Below, one piece after another: positions 15,038-22,914 of a stretch of DNA of 31,145 bases. The stretch's first letter is position 1. Each line of letters begins with the position of its first letter. Source of the stretch: DATFBY01 sp035253585 (lineage in GTDB: Bacteria; Gemmatimonadota; Gemmatimonadetes; Gemmatimonadales; Gemmatimonadaceae); NCBI GenBank assembly GCA_035253585.1, contig DATFBY010000133.1, forward strand, positions 1-31,145. Reading direction: 5' to 3'. The position numbers and the translations under genes are program-made. Under the pieces are notes generated by a model. That model searched no databases. It saw only the letters and a list, made by a program, of their open reading frames with translations, and was not told the DNA's origin.

Positions 15038-16531
15038 TCAAATGTCCTCATAGTTATCGATCTGCGCCCGCTGCAGCCTTCCGGAAAAATCCACGTACCC
15101 CACCTTCGTCTCCGAGTAGAACTCGTACACCTCCCACCCACCTTCCCGGTGACCATTTCCCGTTTGCTTCACGCCGCCGAATGGAAGATGCGCTTCGGCG
15201 CCGATCGTGGGGGCGTTGATGTAGGTGATGCCGTTGTCGAGCTCGTTGAGCGCGCGAAAGGCGAGGTTCACATCACGCGTGTAGAGCGATGACGAGAGGC
15301 CGTACTTCACGTCGTTGTTCACCGCCAGCGCTTCCTCGGGCGTGTCGACTCGGATTACCGAGAGTACGGGGCCGAAGATCTCTTCCTGCTCCAGACGCGA
15401 GCCCGGCTGCACTCGAGCGAAGATCGTCGGCTCGTAGAACCAGCCCTTCTGCGTCTCCTTCGTGACGGGACGACGCCCACCGGTGAGCAGATCGGCGCCC
15501 TCCTCCTGCCCGATGTCGACGTAGCGCTCGACCTTCTTTCGCGAGGCCTCGTTGATCAGCGGGCCGACGTCGGTCTCCTTCTTCCGGCCATCGCCAAGCC
15601 GCATCGCACGCGCCTTGCCGACCAGCCGGCTCAGAAAATCATCGTGAATGCCGGTTTGGAGGATGAGCCGGCTCGTCGCCGTGCACCGCTGTCCCGTCGT
15701 GCCGAACGCACCCCATAGCACGCCCTCCATCGCCAAATCGAGATCCGCGTCGTCGAGGACAATCATGGCGTTCTTCCCGCCCATCTCCAACGACAGCCGC
15801 TTGTGCAGGCGGCCACACGTTTCACCGACGATGCGTCCCGTCTCTGTCGACCCCGTGAACGACACGAGCGCGACGTCGGGGTGCTCGACGATGGCGGCGC
15901 CGACCGTCTCACCCATGCCGTGGACGAGTTGAACGACCTGCGGCGGCACACCCGCTTCGAGCAGCACTTCTACGAACACGGTGCCGGTATGCGGCACGTC
16001 TTCCGCCGGCTTGAAGACGACCGCGTTTCCGCAGAGGAGCGCGGGAAACATCTTCCACGTGGGAATGGCCAACGGGAAGTTGAACGGCGTGATGATTCCG
16101 GCGACGCCGATCGGGCGGCGGAAGCTCATCGCCCATTTGCTGCGCAGCTCGCTCGGCACGGTATGACCGAAGAGCCGCCGCCCTTCAGTCGCCGCGTAAT
16201 ACGCCGTGTCGATCCCTTCCTGCACGTCACCGCGCGTCTCGGCGAGCGGCTTCCCCATCTCGCGGGTCATGAGGTCAGCGATCTCTTCCTTGCGCGACGT
16301 GAGGATATCACCCGCCTTGCGAAGTATCGCGCCGCGCTCCGGCGCCGGCATCCGACGCCACACGTCGAAACCGCGCTTCGCCGAAGCGACCGCTCGATCG
16401 ACATCGCCCCGCCCCGAGCTCGGAAAACGACCGATGACATCCGACGTATCGGCCGGGTTGACGTTGTCGAAGTATTCGCCGGTCGATGGCTCGACCCAGG
16501 CGCCCCCTACAAAATTCTTGAAGATCTTCAT
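15038..16531 (-). CDS. NAD(P)-dependent aldehyde dehydrogenase
   Basis: 497 aa, normal for the ALDH superfamily. Visible active-site parts: TPFNFPLA with Asn151, VVFKPAE with Lys174, SFTGSTETG (224-232), the general base Glu249 in LEMGGKN, and the nucleophile Cys283 in TTGQRCTATSR. PFGGVKQTGNGHREGG and the oligomerisation tail complete the fold. It resembles the group of 2-oxoglutarate semialdehyde / aminoadipate semialdehyde-type enzymes more than betaine aldehyde dehydrogenases, but the substrate is not determined. The ATG at 16531 was chosen because MKIFKNFVGGAWV is the usual N-terminus; a 21-residue extension runs into the upstream gene. Sixteen bases after the small membrane protein, so probably in the same operon. 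Confidence 0.92.
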   Translation of the reverse strand: MKIFKNFVGGAWVEPSTGEYFDNVNPADTSDVIGRFPSSGRGDVDRAVASAKRGFDVWRRMPAPERGAILRKAGDILTSRKEEIADLMTREMGKPLAETRGDVQEGIDTAYYAATEGRRLFGHTVPSELRSKWAMSFRRPIGVAGIITPFNFPLAIPTWKMFPALLCGNAVVFKPAEDVPHTGTVFVEVLLEAGVPPQVVQLVHGMGETVGAAIVEHPDVALVSFTGSTETGRIVGETCGRLHKRLSLEMGGKNAMIVLDDADLDLAMEGVLWGAFGTTGQRCTATSRLILQTGIHDDFLSRLVGKARAMRLGDGRKKETDVGPLINEASRKKVERYVDIGQEEGADLLTGGRRPVTKETQKGWFYEPTIFARVQPGSRLEQEEIFGPVLSVIRVDTPEEALAVNNDVKYGLSSSLYTRDVNLAFRALNELDNGITYINAPTIGAEAHLPFGGVKQTGNGHREGGWEVYEFYSETKVGYVDFSGRLQRAQIDNYEDI

Positions 16532-16547
16532 GTAGTCTCGAAATGAA

Positions 16548-16991
16548 TCACTCGCACATCCAGATCGCCGGATGCTCCGGCGTCGGCTTGGCATAGCCGA
16601 GCCGGGGCAGGAGCTCGGTCGCGCCTAACAACAAGCCCCAGCTCAATACCGCCAGCGACACGATGTGCCCGCGCGCGGTCCGATGCCGCCACGTCCACAC
16701 CGCCGTCCACACGCCGGCGGTGATCAACACCCCGATCGCGGTCAGGTAGCCGAACAGTCCGGCGCCGCATCGCGCTGAATATGGCCAAAAGATCATGGCA
16801 ACGCCGAGTACCACGGCAAGTAGCAGTCGAGCGAATACGCCGAGCGTTCTCGTCTTTCCTTGCGTGGCCACGATCGCCTCGCGCTCGGCCGGGCTCTTCG
16901 CGCCTGACGACGGCAGCAGCGCCTCGTCGGAGATCGACTCCAATTGCCGGTCGATCTTGGCCATCTCCTTGTCCCAATCGGTGGGACTCAT
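16548..16991 (-). CDS. Small inner-membrane protein, unknown
   Basis: 147 aa. Residues 1-48 are polar and charged (MSPTDWDKEMAKIDRQLE). Three hydrophobic segments follow, at about 50-70, 77-98 and 110-128, with WTWRHRTARGH as a positively charged loop. The short C-terminal tail ends WMCE. The ATG at 16991 overlaps the NtrC-type regulator's stop as ATGA. The frame is open far upstream, but only as a shadow of the regulator gene. No family recognised. Its place directly after a response regulator gives no function by itself. Confidence 0.72.
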   Translation of the reverse strand: MSPTDWDKEMAKIDRQLESISDEALLPSSGAKSPAEREAIVATQGKTRTLGVFARLLLAVVLGVAMIFWPYSARCGAGLFGYLTAIGVLITAGVWTAVWTWRHRTARGHIVSLAVLSWGLLLGATELLPRLGYAKPTPEHPAIWMCE

Positions 16992-18367
16992 CTCCCCTCC
17001 GGGGCACTTTCGCGCGTGAGCGCGTAACGCTCGATCTTCTTGTACAAATTGGAGCGCGGCATCTGAAGGAGCCGCGCCGTCTCCGAGACGTTCCAATCCG
17101 ACTGGCGCAGCTTGGCCAGTAGGAAGGCGCGCTCGGCTGCCTCCTTGAATTCTTCGAACGTCTTGCAATCGGCGAGCGACCCAATGCTCGTCTGCTCGGC
17201 TGACTGGCGACCGACCAGGCGGTCGATGTCGGCCGCGCTGATGCGCGGGCCGCCTGACAAGATCAGTACGCGCTCGACAGTGTTGCGCAGCTCGCGCACG
17301 TTCCCGGCCCACTCGAGCGATGACAGCCGCTCGATCGCATCCGATGTGAATGTGCGCGGTGCCATCCCTTCCTGCTGCGACAGGCGTTGCGTGAAGTGGG
17401 CGACCAGAAGCGGAATATCCTCCCGGCGCTCGCGTAGAGGGGGCACCGAGATCGGCACGACGTTCAAGCGATAGAACAGATCTTCTCGGAATCGGCCGGC
17501 GGTGATCTCCCCCTCCAGCGTCTTGTTGGTCGCGGCAATGACGCGGACGTCCACGGCGATCGCCTTCGCTCCGCCGATGCGCGTGACGACACCGTCTTCG
17601 AGCACGCGCAGCACCTTGGCCTGCGCGGCGAGACTCATGTCTCCGACTTCGTCGAGGAAGAGCGTGCCGCCGTGCGCCTGCTCGAACTTGCCCGCGCGAT
17701 CGGCGACCGCGCCGGTGAACGAGCCCTTCATGTGACCGAACAGCTCGCTCTCGATGAGCTCGCTCGGAATAGCGGCGCAATTCACCTCGATGAAGGGCTC
17801 TTCGGCCCGCTTGGACAGCCGGTGGATGGCGCGCGCGACCAGCTCCTTCCCTGTTCCGTTCTCGCCGGTGATGAGCACGCGGGCGGGCGTCGGCGCCACC
17901 CGCTCGATCTTTTCGATCAGTGCGCGAATGGGATAGGTGCGGCCGACGATCTCGTATCGCGACTCGATCGTCTCGCGCAGCTTGCCGTATTCCTGCTGTA
18001 GCTCGGCGTGTTGTAGTGCGTTTCGCAGCGTGACGAGCACCCGGTCGGTATCGAGCGGCTTCTCGAGAAAGTCGTACGCGCCGAGCTGCGTCGCTTCGAC
18101 AGCGGTCTGCACCGTGCCGTGCCCGCTGATCATCACGACGATCGCGGCAGGATCCATCTGGCGGATGCGCTTGAGCGTCTCCAAGCCGTCGATCCCCGCC
18201 ATCTTCACATCCAAGAACACCAGGTGCGGGCGCCAGCTCTCGAATAGCGCGATGCCGTCCACGGCGTTGCCCGCGGTCTGGACCTCGTAGCCCTCGTACT
18301 CGAGGAGCTGCCCGAGTGCGCCGCGAATTCCCTTCTCGTCGTCGACGACCAACACCCGACGCGTCAC
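16988..18367 (-). CDS. NtrC-family sigma-54-dependent response regulator
   Basis: 459 aa with the full three-domain plan. Receiver domain (1-120) with phospho-acceptor Asp53 in VFLDVKMAG and Lys103 in LEKPL; AAA+ domain with Walker A GENGTGKE (168-175), the sigma-54 contact loop GSFTGA (215-220) and TLFLDEVGD as Walker B; Fis-type helix-turn-helix at the end (WNVSETARLLQMPRSNLYKKI). The loop has Ser in place of the usual Ala of GAFTGA, which occurs in some natural activators. It should respond to a histidine kinase and activate sigma-54 promoters; no kinase is in the window. GTG start overlapping the preceding stop as GTGA. Confidence 0.93.
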   Translation of the reverse strand: MTRRVLVVDDEKGIRGALGQLLEYEGYEVQTAGNAVDGIALFESWRPHLVFLDVKMAGIDGLETLKRIRQMDPAAIVVMISGHGTVQTAVEATQLGAYDFLEKPLDTDRVLVTLRNALQHAELQQEYGKLRETIESRYEIVGRTYPIRALIEKIERVAPTPARVLITGENGTGKELVARAIHRLSKRAEEPFIEVNCAAIPSELIESELFGHMKGSFTGAVADRAGKFEQAHGGTLFLDEVGDMSLAAQAKVLRVLEDGVVTRIGGAKAIAVDVRVIAATNKTLEGEITAGRFREDLFYRLNVVPISVPPLRERREDIPLLVAHFTQRLSQQEGMAPRTFTSDAIERLSSLEWAGNVRELRNTVERVLILSGGPRISAADIDRLVGRQSAEQTSIGSLADCKTFEEFKEAAERAFLLAKLRQSDWNVSETARLLQMPRSNLYKKIERYALTRESAPEGR

Positions 18368-19032
18368 GGCTGCTGCACCTTGTACAGAGTCACGCGATTT
18401 CCTTGGATGCGGACATCGCCGATGTAGTTAGGCGCCATGAACGGCAGGGCGTCATCGGCAACGCCTTCGGGCTTCGATCCACGTCTCACGTTGCTGATGA
18501 GCCGCGCGATGAGCGACTGCGGAACGCTGAAGTCGCGCACCTGGATGTTTTGCACGCGGAACTGCGCCAGACCTGGCCGAACGACCTCGAGCTTGCCGCC
18601 GAACTGAACTTGCTCGCGATCCCCGAGCATCCCGGCGAACGGGCCGAGTGCGCGGGAGCCTCCCAGATCGCTCAGCTTCACCGAGGCACGAACGAACAGC
18701 TTGTCTCCGATGATTGCGGCTTCGGTCCTCTCGGCCGACGGCGGCAGCTGCTTCGACAGCTCCTCGAAAATGTACGCCGACAGATCGCCTGGGCGCACGT
18801 TGGTGAAAACGGGTCCTCTGCGCTCGCCAAGGCGGCCCACGGCGGTGCGGGCGCGCGCCGCACCTTCCGGCGTGAGCGGCTCCCATACGACAGCGCCCGG
18901 CGCCTCGGCCGTCGCCTTCTTTTCGTAGCCAAGGAGCGGCAGCCATCGGTCGCGCGTGAGCCAACCCACCCCCGCGATGATGAGAATAAGGAACAGGCAT
19001 CCGAGACTGCGCAGGCATCCCACGTCAGGCAT
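18364..19032 (-). CDS. Membrane-anchored extracytoplasmic protein, unknown
   Basis: 222 aa. One N-terminal hydrophobic segment (LGCLFLILIIAGVGWL, residues 10-25) anchors it, with the rest predicted outside the inner membrane. The body has RTAVGRLGERRG, a VKLSDLGG beta segment and a C-terminal beta-rich part ending RVTLYKVQQP, compatible with a soluble lipid-binding-like or YpmS-like fold, but I do not recognise a family. The ATG at 19032 overlaps the thpR end by 8 bases, and the stop overlaps the NtrC-type regulator as GTGA. The start codon is followed directly by a copy of the GCCTGACG octamer. Confidence 0.72.
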   Translation of the reverse strand: MPDVGCLRSLGCLFLILIIAGVGWLTRDRWLPLLGYEKKATAEAPGAVVWEPLTPEGAARARTAVGRLGERRGPVFTNVRPGDLSAYIFEELSKQLPPSAERTEAAIIGDKLFVRASVKLSDLGGSRALGPFAGMLGDREQVQFGGKLEVVRPGLAQFRVQNIQVRDFSVPQSLIARLISNVRRGSKPEGVADDALPFMAPNYIGDVRIQGNRVTLYKVQQP

Positions 19033-19591
19033 CTCCTCGAAGTGGCAGCGCCGAGCGTACCGTGTAGCGCGATCCGCCCTTTCCCATCTCGCTCTGCATT
19101 ACATCCACCGACTGCACGACCATCGTTCCGCGGTAGCGCACGGCCCGGGCCGCGGCGGCGAGAGCGCGCGCCTCTTCGGCCGGGATCGGCCTTCGAACGC
19201 GACCGAGCGTGAGATGCGCGCGAAAGGCTCGGCCGTCCACTTCGTGTCCGAGGTCGGCGCACGCCGCTTCGACGTCGTTGTGCAGCAGCTCCAGCTTCGG
19301 ATCATCGGTCACACCGATCCATACGATGTGAGGCTTTCGAAAGTTCGGGAAAGCGCCGACACCGCTCATGTCGACGGCGAACGTCCGATGACGCGACACT
19401 ACACCGCCGAGCGCTGCCGCGATCCGTGCGTGCTCGTCGTCGCGCTGCTCGCCGAGGAACTTGAGTGTGAGGTGCAGCCGATCAGCCGGCACCCACGAGA
19501 TGGCGTCCGATACCGCCCGCAACGGCGTGGCGGCAGCGTGGATCGCTTTCCGATCAGCGAGTGGAAGATTAATCGCCAGGAAGAGACGCAC
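19025..19591 (-). CDS. thpR: RNA 2',3'-cyclic phosphodiesterase
   Basis: 188 aa, the usual size of the LigT/ThpR 2H phosphoesterases. Both catalytic motifs are present: HLTL at 40-43 (RLHLTLKFLGE) and HLTL at 126-129 (RAHLTLGRVRR). N-terminal RLFLAINLP is typical. The family opens 2',3'-cyclic phosphates on RNA ends and in vitro can ligate tRNA halves. GTG at 19591 was chosen because it opens the first beta strand; no ATG lies nearby and 38 further in-frame codons upstream are a shadow of other genes. The start lies 23 bases inside the preceding small gene. Confidence 0.92.
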   Translation of the reverse strand: MRLFLAINLPLADRKAIHAAATPLRAVSDAISWVPADRLHLTLKFLGEQRDDEHARIAAALGGVVSRHRTFAVDMSGVGAFPNFRKPHIVWIGVTDDPKLELLHNDVEAACADLGHEVDGRAFRAHLTLGRVRRPIPAEEARALAAAARAVRYRGTMVVQSVDVMQSEMGKGGSRYTVRSALPLRGDA

Positions 19592-19793
19592 CGTCCCCGG
19601 GGTCGTCCGTGAGCTCGAGCGCGACGTGCGAGAAACCGTGCTGTCTGGCCAGTGCGACCACTGCATCGCGCGTGATGCCATCGGCGAGGCGCGAACCGTC
19701 GGCAATGGTGAGAATGGCGAGCGGGCCTTCTGCCTCGACGCGCGCGTGCAGTCCCATCGCGGCCAGCGCCGCCTCGAGGGCCTGGGCGCTCAC
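19569..19793 (-). CDS. 74-aa orphan resembling the LarE C-terminal domain
   Basis: Small gene with a GTG start overlapping the larE stop as GTGA, and its end overlapping thpR by 23 bases. It can be laid alongside residues 205-263 of the LarE just upstream: LRALGI with LAAMGL, LRVRHHGPLGRIEM with ARVEAEGPLAILTI, and GFERVAIDL with GFSHVALEL, in the same order and nearly the same spacing. It therefore looks like a free-standing copy of the C-terminal ferredoxin-like part of LarE. No catalytic cysteine. It may pair with LarE or be a decayed duplication; the intact frame and coupling argue for translation. Function not known. Confidence 0.62.
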   Translation of the reverse strand: MSAQALEAALAAMGLHARVEAEGPLAILTIADGSRLADGITRDAVVALARQHGFSHVALELTDDPGDGASLPGD

Positions 19794-20629
19794 GCGGCGG
19801 TGACCCCCTGGAGCACGTTCAGCGAGCCCGAGCGGAATCCGCGCAGGTCGATGGCCACGCGTTCGAATCCCGCGGAGCGGAGTGCGCGCGCGAGCCGAGC
19901 ACTGCGTTCGGGCACGAGCCAATCAGCAAGCAGCTCGCGTGGCATCTCGATGCGGCCCAGCGGTCCGTGGTGCCGAACGCGAAGATCGCCACCGATCCCG
20001 AGTGCGCGGAGTGCGCGCTCGGCCGCTTCGACTTGCCGGAGCCGGCCGGTCGTGACGGGCGTGCCATACGGGATGCGTGATGAGAGGCACGGCGAGCTCG
20101 GCTGCGACCACGTCGGCAGGCCGCGAGCGCGGGAGCGCTCGCGGATCTCCGACTTGGTGAAGCCGAGGTCGGCGAGAGGCGATTGCACATCGTGCTCGCG
20201 CGCCGCGCGCGCGCCAGGACGCCAGTCGTGAAGATCGTCCGCGTTGGTACCGTCGACGACCGTGGTGAGCTTCCGGTCGGCGGCCACCGCCCGCAATCGC
20301 TGCCAGAGCTCCGTCTTGCAGTAGTAGCAGCGGTTCGTGGGATTGGACGCGTAGCGGGGATCGCTCAATTCGTCGGTGTCGATCTCGAGCACGCGAAGGC
20401 CGAGACGGGCGGCAGATTCTCGCGCCGTGCGCCACTGCTCTTCCGGATACGACGCGCTTCGTCCAATCACCGCCAGTACGCTCGCCGAGCCCAGCGTCTC
20501 CACCGCGACCGCCGCGAGGTACACCGAGTCGACGCCTCCCGAGTAGCCGACGAGGATCGGCGCGTGGGCACGCAGCCATTCGGCGAGGGCGCGTTCTTTC
20601 TCGAGGAGCGCACTGATAAGTGTGGGCAT
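19790..20629 (-). CDS. larE: LarE-type ATP-dependent sacrificial sulfur transferase
   Basis: 279 aa. N-terminal PP-loop ATP pyrophosphatase motif SGGVDS (30-35), then NRCYYCKTELW (Cys101, Cys104) and Cys181 in PSSPCLSSRIPYG, which corresponds to the cysteine whose sulfur is given up in Lactobacillus plantarum LarE. In that system LarE adds sulfur to pyridinium biscarboxylate in making the nickel-pincer cofactor of lactate racemase. Here larB, larC and larA are not in the window, so the acceptor is open. With three cysteines the enzyme could be the iron-sulfur-cluster version known from Thermotoga, but this is not proven. First gene of the chain to thpR and beyond; divergent from wzm. Confidence 0.88.
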   Translation of the reverse strand: MPTLISALLEKERALAEWLRAHAPILVGYSGGVDSVYLAAVAVETLGSASVLAVIGRSASYPEEQWRTARESAARLGLRVLEIDTDELSDPRYASNPTNRCYYCKTELWQRLRAVAADRKLTTVVDGTNADDLHDWRPGARAAREHDVQSPLADLGFTKSEIRERSRARGLPTWSQPSSPCLSSRIPYGTPVTTGRLRQVEAAERALRALGIGGDLRVRHHGPLGRIEMPRELLADWLVPERSARLARALRSAGFERVAIDLRGFRSGSLNVLQGVTAA

Positions 20630-20709
20630 TTCGTTGAAACGTATCCCGAACCGCAGGTACGTGGGAGGGTCGCGTGACCTGATTCAAACGCGTCGACCGT
20701 GTGCAATAG

Positions 20710-20722
20710 TTAGCAAAGCTAA
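20710..20722. promoter_or_regulatory. AT-rich palindrome in the larE-wzm divergent gap
   Basis: TTAGC AAA GCTAA is a perfect 5-bp inverted repeat with a 3-base centre, in an AT-rich patch of an otherwise GC-rich 156-base divergent intergenic region. TAAGTA (20720-20725), overlapping its right arm, could be a -10 for wzm but has no good -35. It may be an operator or simply part of the promoter. No other signal is clear in the gap. Confidence 0.3.
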
Positions 20723-20785
20723 GTATCTCGGCGATCCTCCTTCCCGCGTCTTGAGCACCTTGGCCGCGCCTGGCATCTTCGCTCG

Positions 20786-21667
20786 ATGAGCTCGAGCGCG
20801 GCGAACCCGACCGCAGCCGGCGCACCGCGCGCCGTCGATCGAACCGGAGCCGGTCCGACGATCGTGCGTCCGTCGCGCGGGCGTCCGTCGCTCAACCTGC
20901 GCGAGCTGTGGAGCTACCGCGAGCTTCTGTACTTCCTCGTCTGGCGAGACGTAAAGGTTCGCTACTCGCAGACGTTCCTGGGCGTGGCGTGGGCGATACT
21001 CCAGCCGACGCTCACGATGGTGGCGTTCACCGTATTTCTCGGACGGCTCGCGCGCGTGCCGTCCGACGGCGCGCCCTATCCGCTCTTCAGTCTCGCCGGG
21101 CTGGTGCCATGGACGTTCTTCGCCACGGCGCTCACGCTCGGCGCGAACAGCCTCAGCGGAAACGCGAACCTCATCGACAAGGTGTACTTCCCGAGGCTGC
21201 TCCTGCCGCTCGCGTCCGTAGTCGGGAGCACGCTCGATTTCGCGCTCGCGTTCGGCCTGCTGCTCGTGCTTCAGTTGGCGTACGGGATCTCCCCGCCCGC
21301 GCAGGTAGCCGCGTTACCTCTCTTCCTGCTCTTGCTTCTGATCACGACACTCGGACTGGTGTTTTGGGTGTCGGCGATGAGCGCGAGGTATCGCGACGTC
21401 CGACACGCAATCCCCTTCCTCGTCCAACTGCTTCTGCTCGTGACACCGATTGCGTATCCGAGCAGCCTCGTGCCCGAGCGCTGGCGGACGCTTTACGCCA
21501 TGAATCCGATGGCCGGGGTCGTCGAAGGATTTCGTTGGTCGCTGCTAGGCATTGGGCGGCCGCCAGGGATGCCGATGCTCGTGTCGAGCATCGCCGCGCT
21601 GGCACTTCTCTTCACGGGCGCGCTCTATCTCCGCCGAGCCGAGCGGACCTTCGCCGATGTCTTGTGA
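20786..21667 (+). CDS. wzm: ABC-2 polysaccharide exporter, permease subunit
   Basis: 293 aa. A cytosolic N-terminus (about 45 residues, Pro/Arg-rich) leads to LRELWSYRELLYFLVWRDVKVRYSQ, the amphipathic gate-helix signature of Wzm/TagG permeases, then six hydrophobic segments. FLGVAWAILQP and YAMNPMAGVVEGFRW are typical of the family. It forms the inner-membrane channel that exports undecaprenyl-linked O-antigen or teichoic-type glycans with the ATPase encoded next. The stop overlaps a GTG that can start the ATPase gene. Confidence 0.93.
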   Translation: MSSSAANPTAAGAPRAVDRTGAGPTIVRPSRGRPSLNLRELWSYRELLYFLVWRDVKVRYSQTFLGVAWAILQPTLTMVAFTVFLGRLARVPSDGAPYPLFSLAGLVPWTFFATALTLGANSLSGNANLIDKVYFPRLLLPLASVVGSTLDFALAFGLLLVLQLAYGISPPAQVAALPLFLLLLLITTLGLVFWVSAMSARYRDVRHAIPFLVQLLLLVTPIAYPSSLVPERWRTLYAMNPMAGVVEGFRWSLLGIGRPPGMPMLVSSIAALALLFTGALYLRRAERTFADVL

Positions 21668-22914
21668 CCGGTGACGCCGCGACGATGAGCGCCGTCGCCG
21701 TCCGCGCGGAAGCGTTAGGCAAGCGGTACCGTCTCGGCGTGTTGCCGCCGGGACACGCGACGTTGCGCGAGGCAATCGCCGGCATCTTTCGCCGCGAGCG
21801 GCGTCAGGAGGAGTTCATCTGGGCGCTCGAGGATGTGACGTTCGAGGTTCCGCGCGGCGAAGTCGTAGGAGTGATTGGGCGAAATGGCGCGGGAAAGAGC
21901 ACGCTGCTCAAGATTCTCTCGCGCATTACCGAGCCGACGACGGGCCTCGCCCTCATCGACGGGCGGGTGGGATCGCTCCTCGAGGTAGGAACCGGCTTTC
22001 ATCCGGAGCTGACTGGCCGGGAGAACGTGTGGCTGAGTGGCGCGGTGTTAGGGCTACGTCGCGCCGAAACCAAACGGCGCTTCGACGACATCGTGAGCTT
22101 CGCCGAGGTCGAGCGGTTCCTCGACACGCCCGTGAAGCGTTACTCCAGCGGCATGTATTTGCGCCTGGCGTTCGCGGTGGCCGCGCATCTCGAGCCCGAC
22201 ATCCTGCTGGTGGACGAAGTATTGGCAGTCGGTGACGTCGCATTTCAGAAGAAGTGTCTGGGAAAGATGAGCGAGGTCGCGCGCGAGGGGCGAACGATTC
22301 TTTTCGTCAGCCACAACATGACGGCGGTCTCGAATCTCTGTCGGACCGCGTTCCTGCTCGAGCGCGGCAAGATCGTCGATCGAGGCGACGCCACCGCCGT
22401 CGTTAGGCGGTATCTGAGCAAGGAGGGGAGCCAGCCGCTGCAGGATCTAACCGCGCACCCTCGTCGCGCCCGTGACTCCCGACACATGCTTCAGGAAGTG
22501 CGGCTGGCCAGCCAGGGCGTTGCCACTGCGACCTTCGGCGCGCGCGATCCGCTGGAGCTGGAGGTCACATGCGCGGTCGCTGGCGTCCCAACGGACAGCC
22601 TGTCGTTAGGCATGCTGATCAAGGACGCGTCCGGCGCGCATGTCCTGGGCAGCAACATGAATCAGTACGACGTGGTGCACCGTGTTCGGACTGGCCGCGT
22701 ACGCATTCGCGGTGTCATCGACCGCCTCGAGCTGGCGCCAGGTGCCTACACCATCTCCCTGTTCGCGGGCAACGGAAGCTACGATCTCGACATCGTCGAA
22801 GACGCCATTTCCTTCGACGTAGTGTGGGAGCGGCAGGGCGACATTCCGAATCCTCCACGTCCGGAGTGGGGTCCCTTGCTGTCTCCGGTTCGTTGGGAGG
22901 CAACCGACGAGTGA
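21664..22914 (+). CDS. wzt: ABC polysaccharide exporter ATPase with C-terminal glycan-binding-type domain
   Basis: 416 aa from the GTG at 21664 (GTGA overlap with wzm); the ATG at 21685, seven codons later, is an equally reasonable start. Walker A GRNGAGKST (72-80), signature YSSGMYLRLAFA (160-171), Walker B DILLVDEV (179-186) and His217 define the nucleotide-binding domain. Residues about 255-405 form an extra beta-rich domain (SLSLGMLIKDASG, YTISLFAGNGSYDLD) like Wzt C-terminal domains, which in E. coli O8/O9a-type systems recognise the modified chain end before export. The extension therefore suggests export of a capped glycan. Followed by a methyltransferase with GTGA overlap. Confidence 0.93.
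   Translation: MTGDAATMSAVAVRAEALGKRYRLGVLPPGHATLREAIAGIFRRERRQEEFIWALEDVTFEVPRGEVVGVIGRNGAGKSTLLKILSRITEPTTGLALIDGRVGSLLEVGTGFHPELTGRENVWLSGAVLGLRRAETKRRFDDIVSFAEVERFLDTPVKRYSSGMYLRLAFAVAAHLEPDILLVDEVLAVGDVAFQKKCLGKMSEVAREGRTILFVSHNMTAVSNLCRTAFLLERGKIVDRGDATAVVRRYLSKEGSQPLQDLTAHPRRARDSRHMLQEVRLASQGVATATFGARDPLELEVTCAVAGVPTDSLSLGMLIKDASGAHVLGSNMNQYDVVHRVRTGRVRIRGVIDRLELAPGAYTISLFAGNGSYDLDIVEDAISFDVVWERQGDIPNPPRPEWGPLLSPVRWEATDE

Noticed and set aside
20908..21663. Upstream extension of the wzt frame through wzm
   Set aside because: The extra 252 codons are an Arg-rich shadow of the permease gene; real ATPase homology begins only after 21685.
22569..22910. Upstream extension of the methyltransferase frame into wzt
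   Set aside because: Shadow of the Wzt C-terminal domain; the GTG at 22911 with GTGA overlap is the sensible start.
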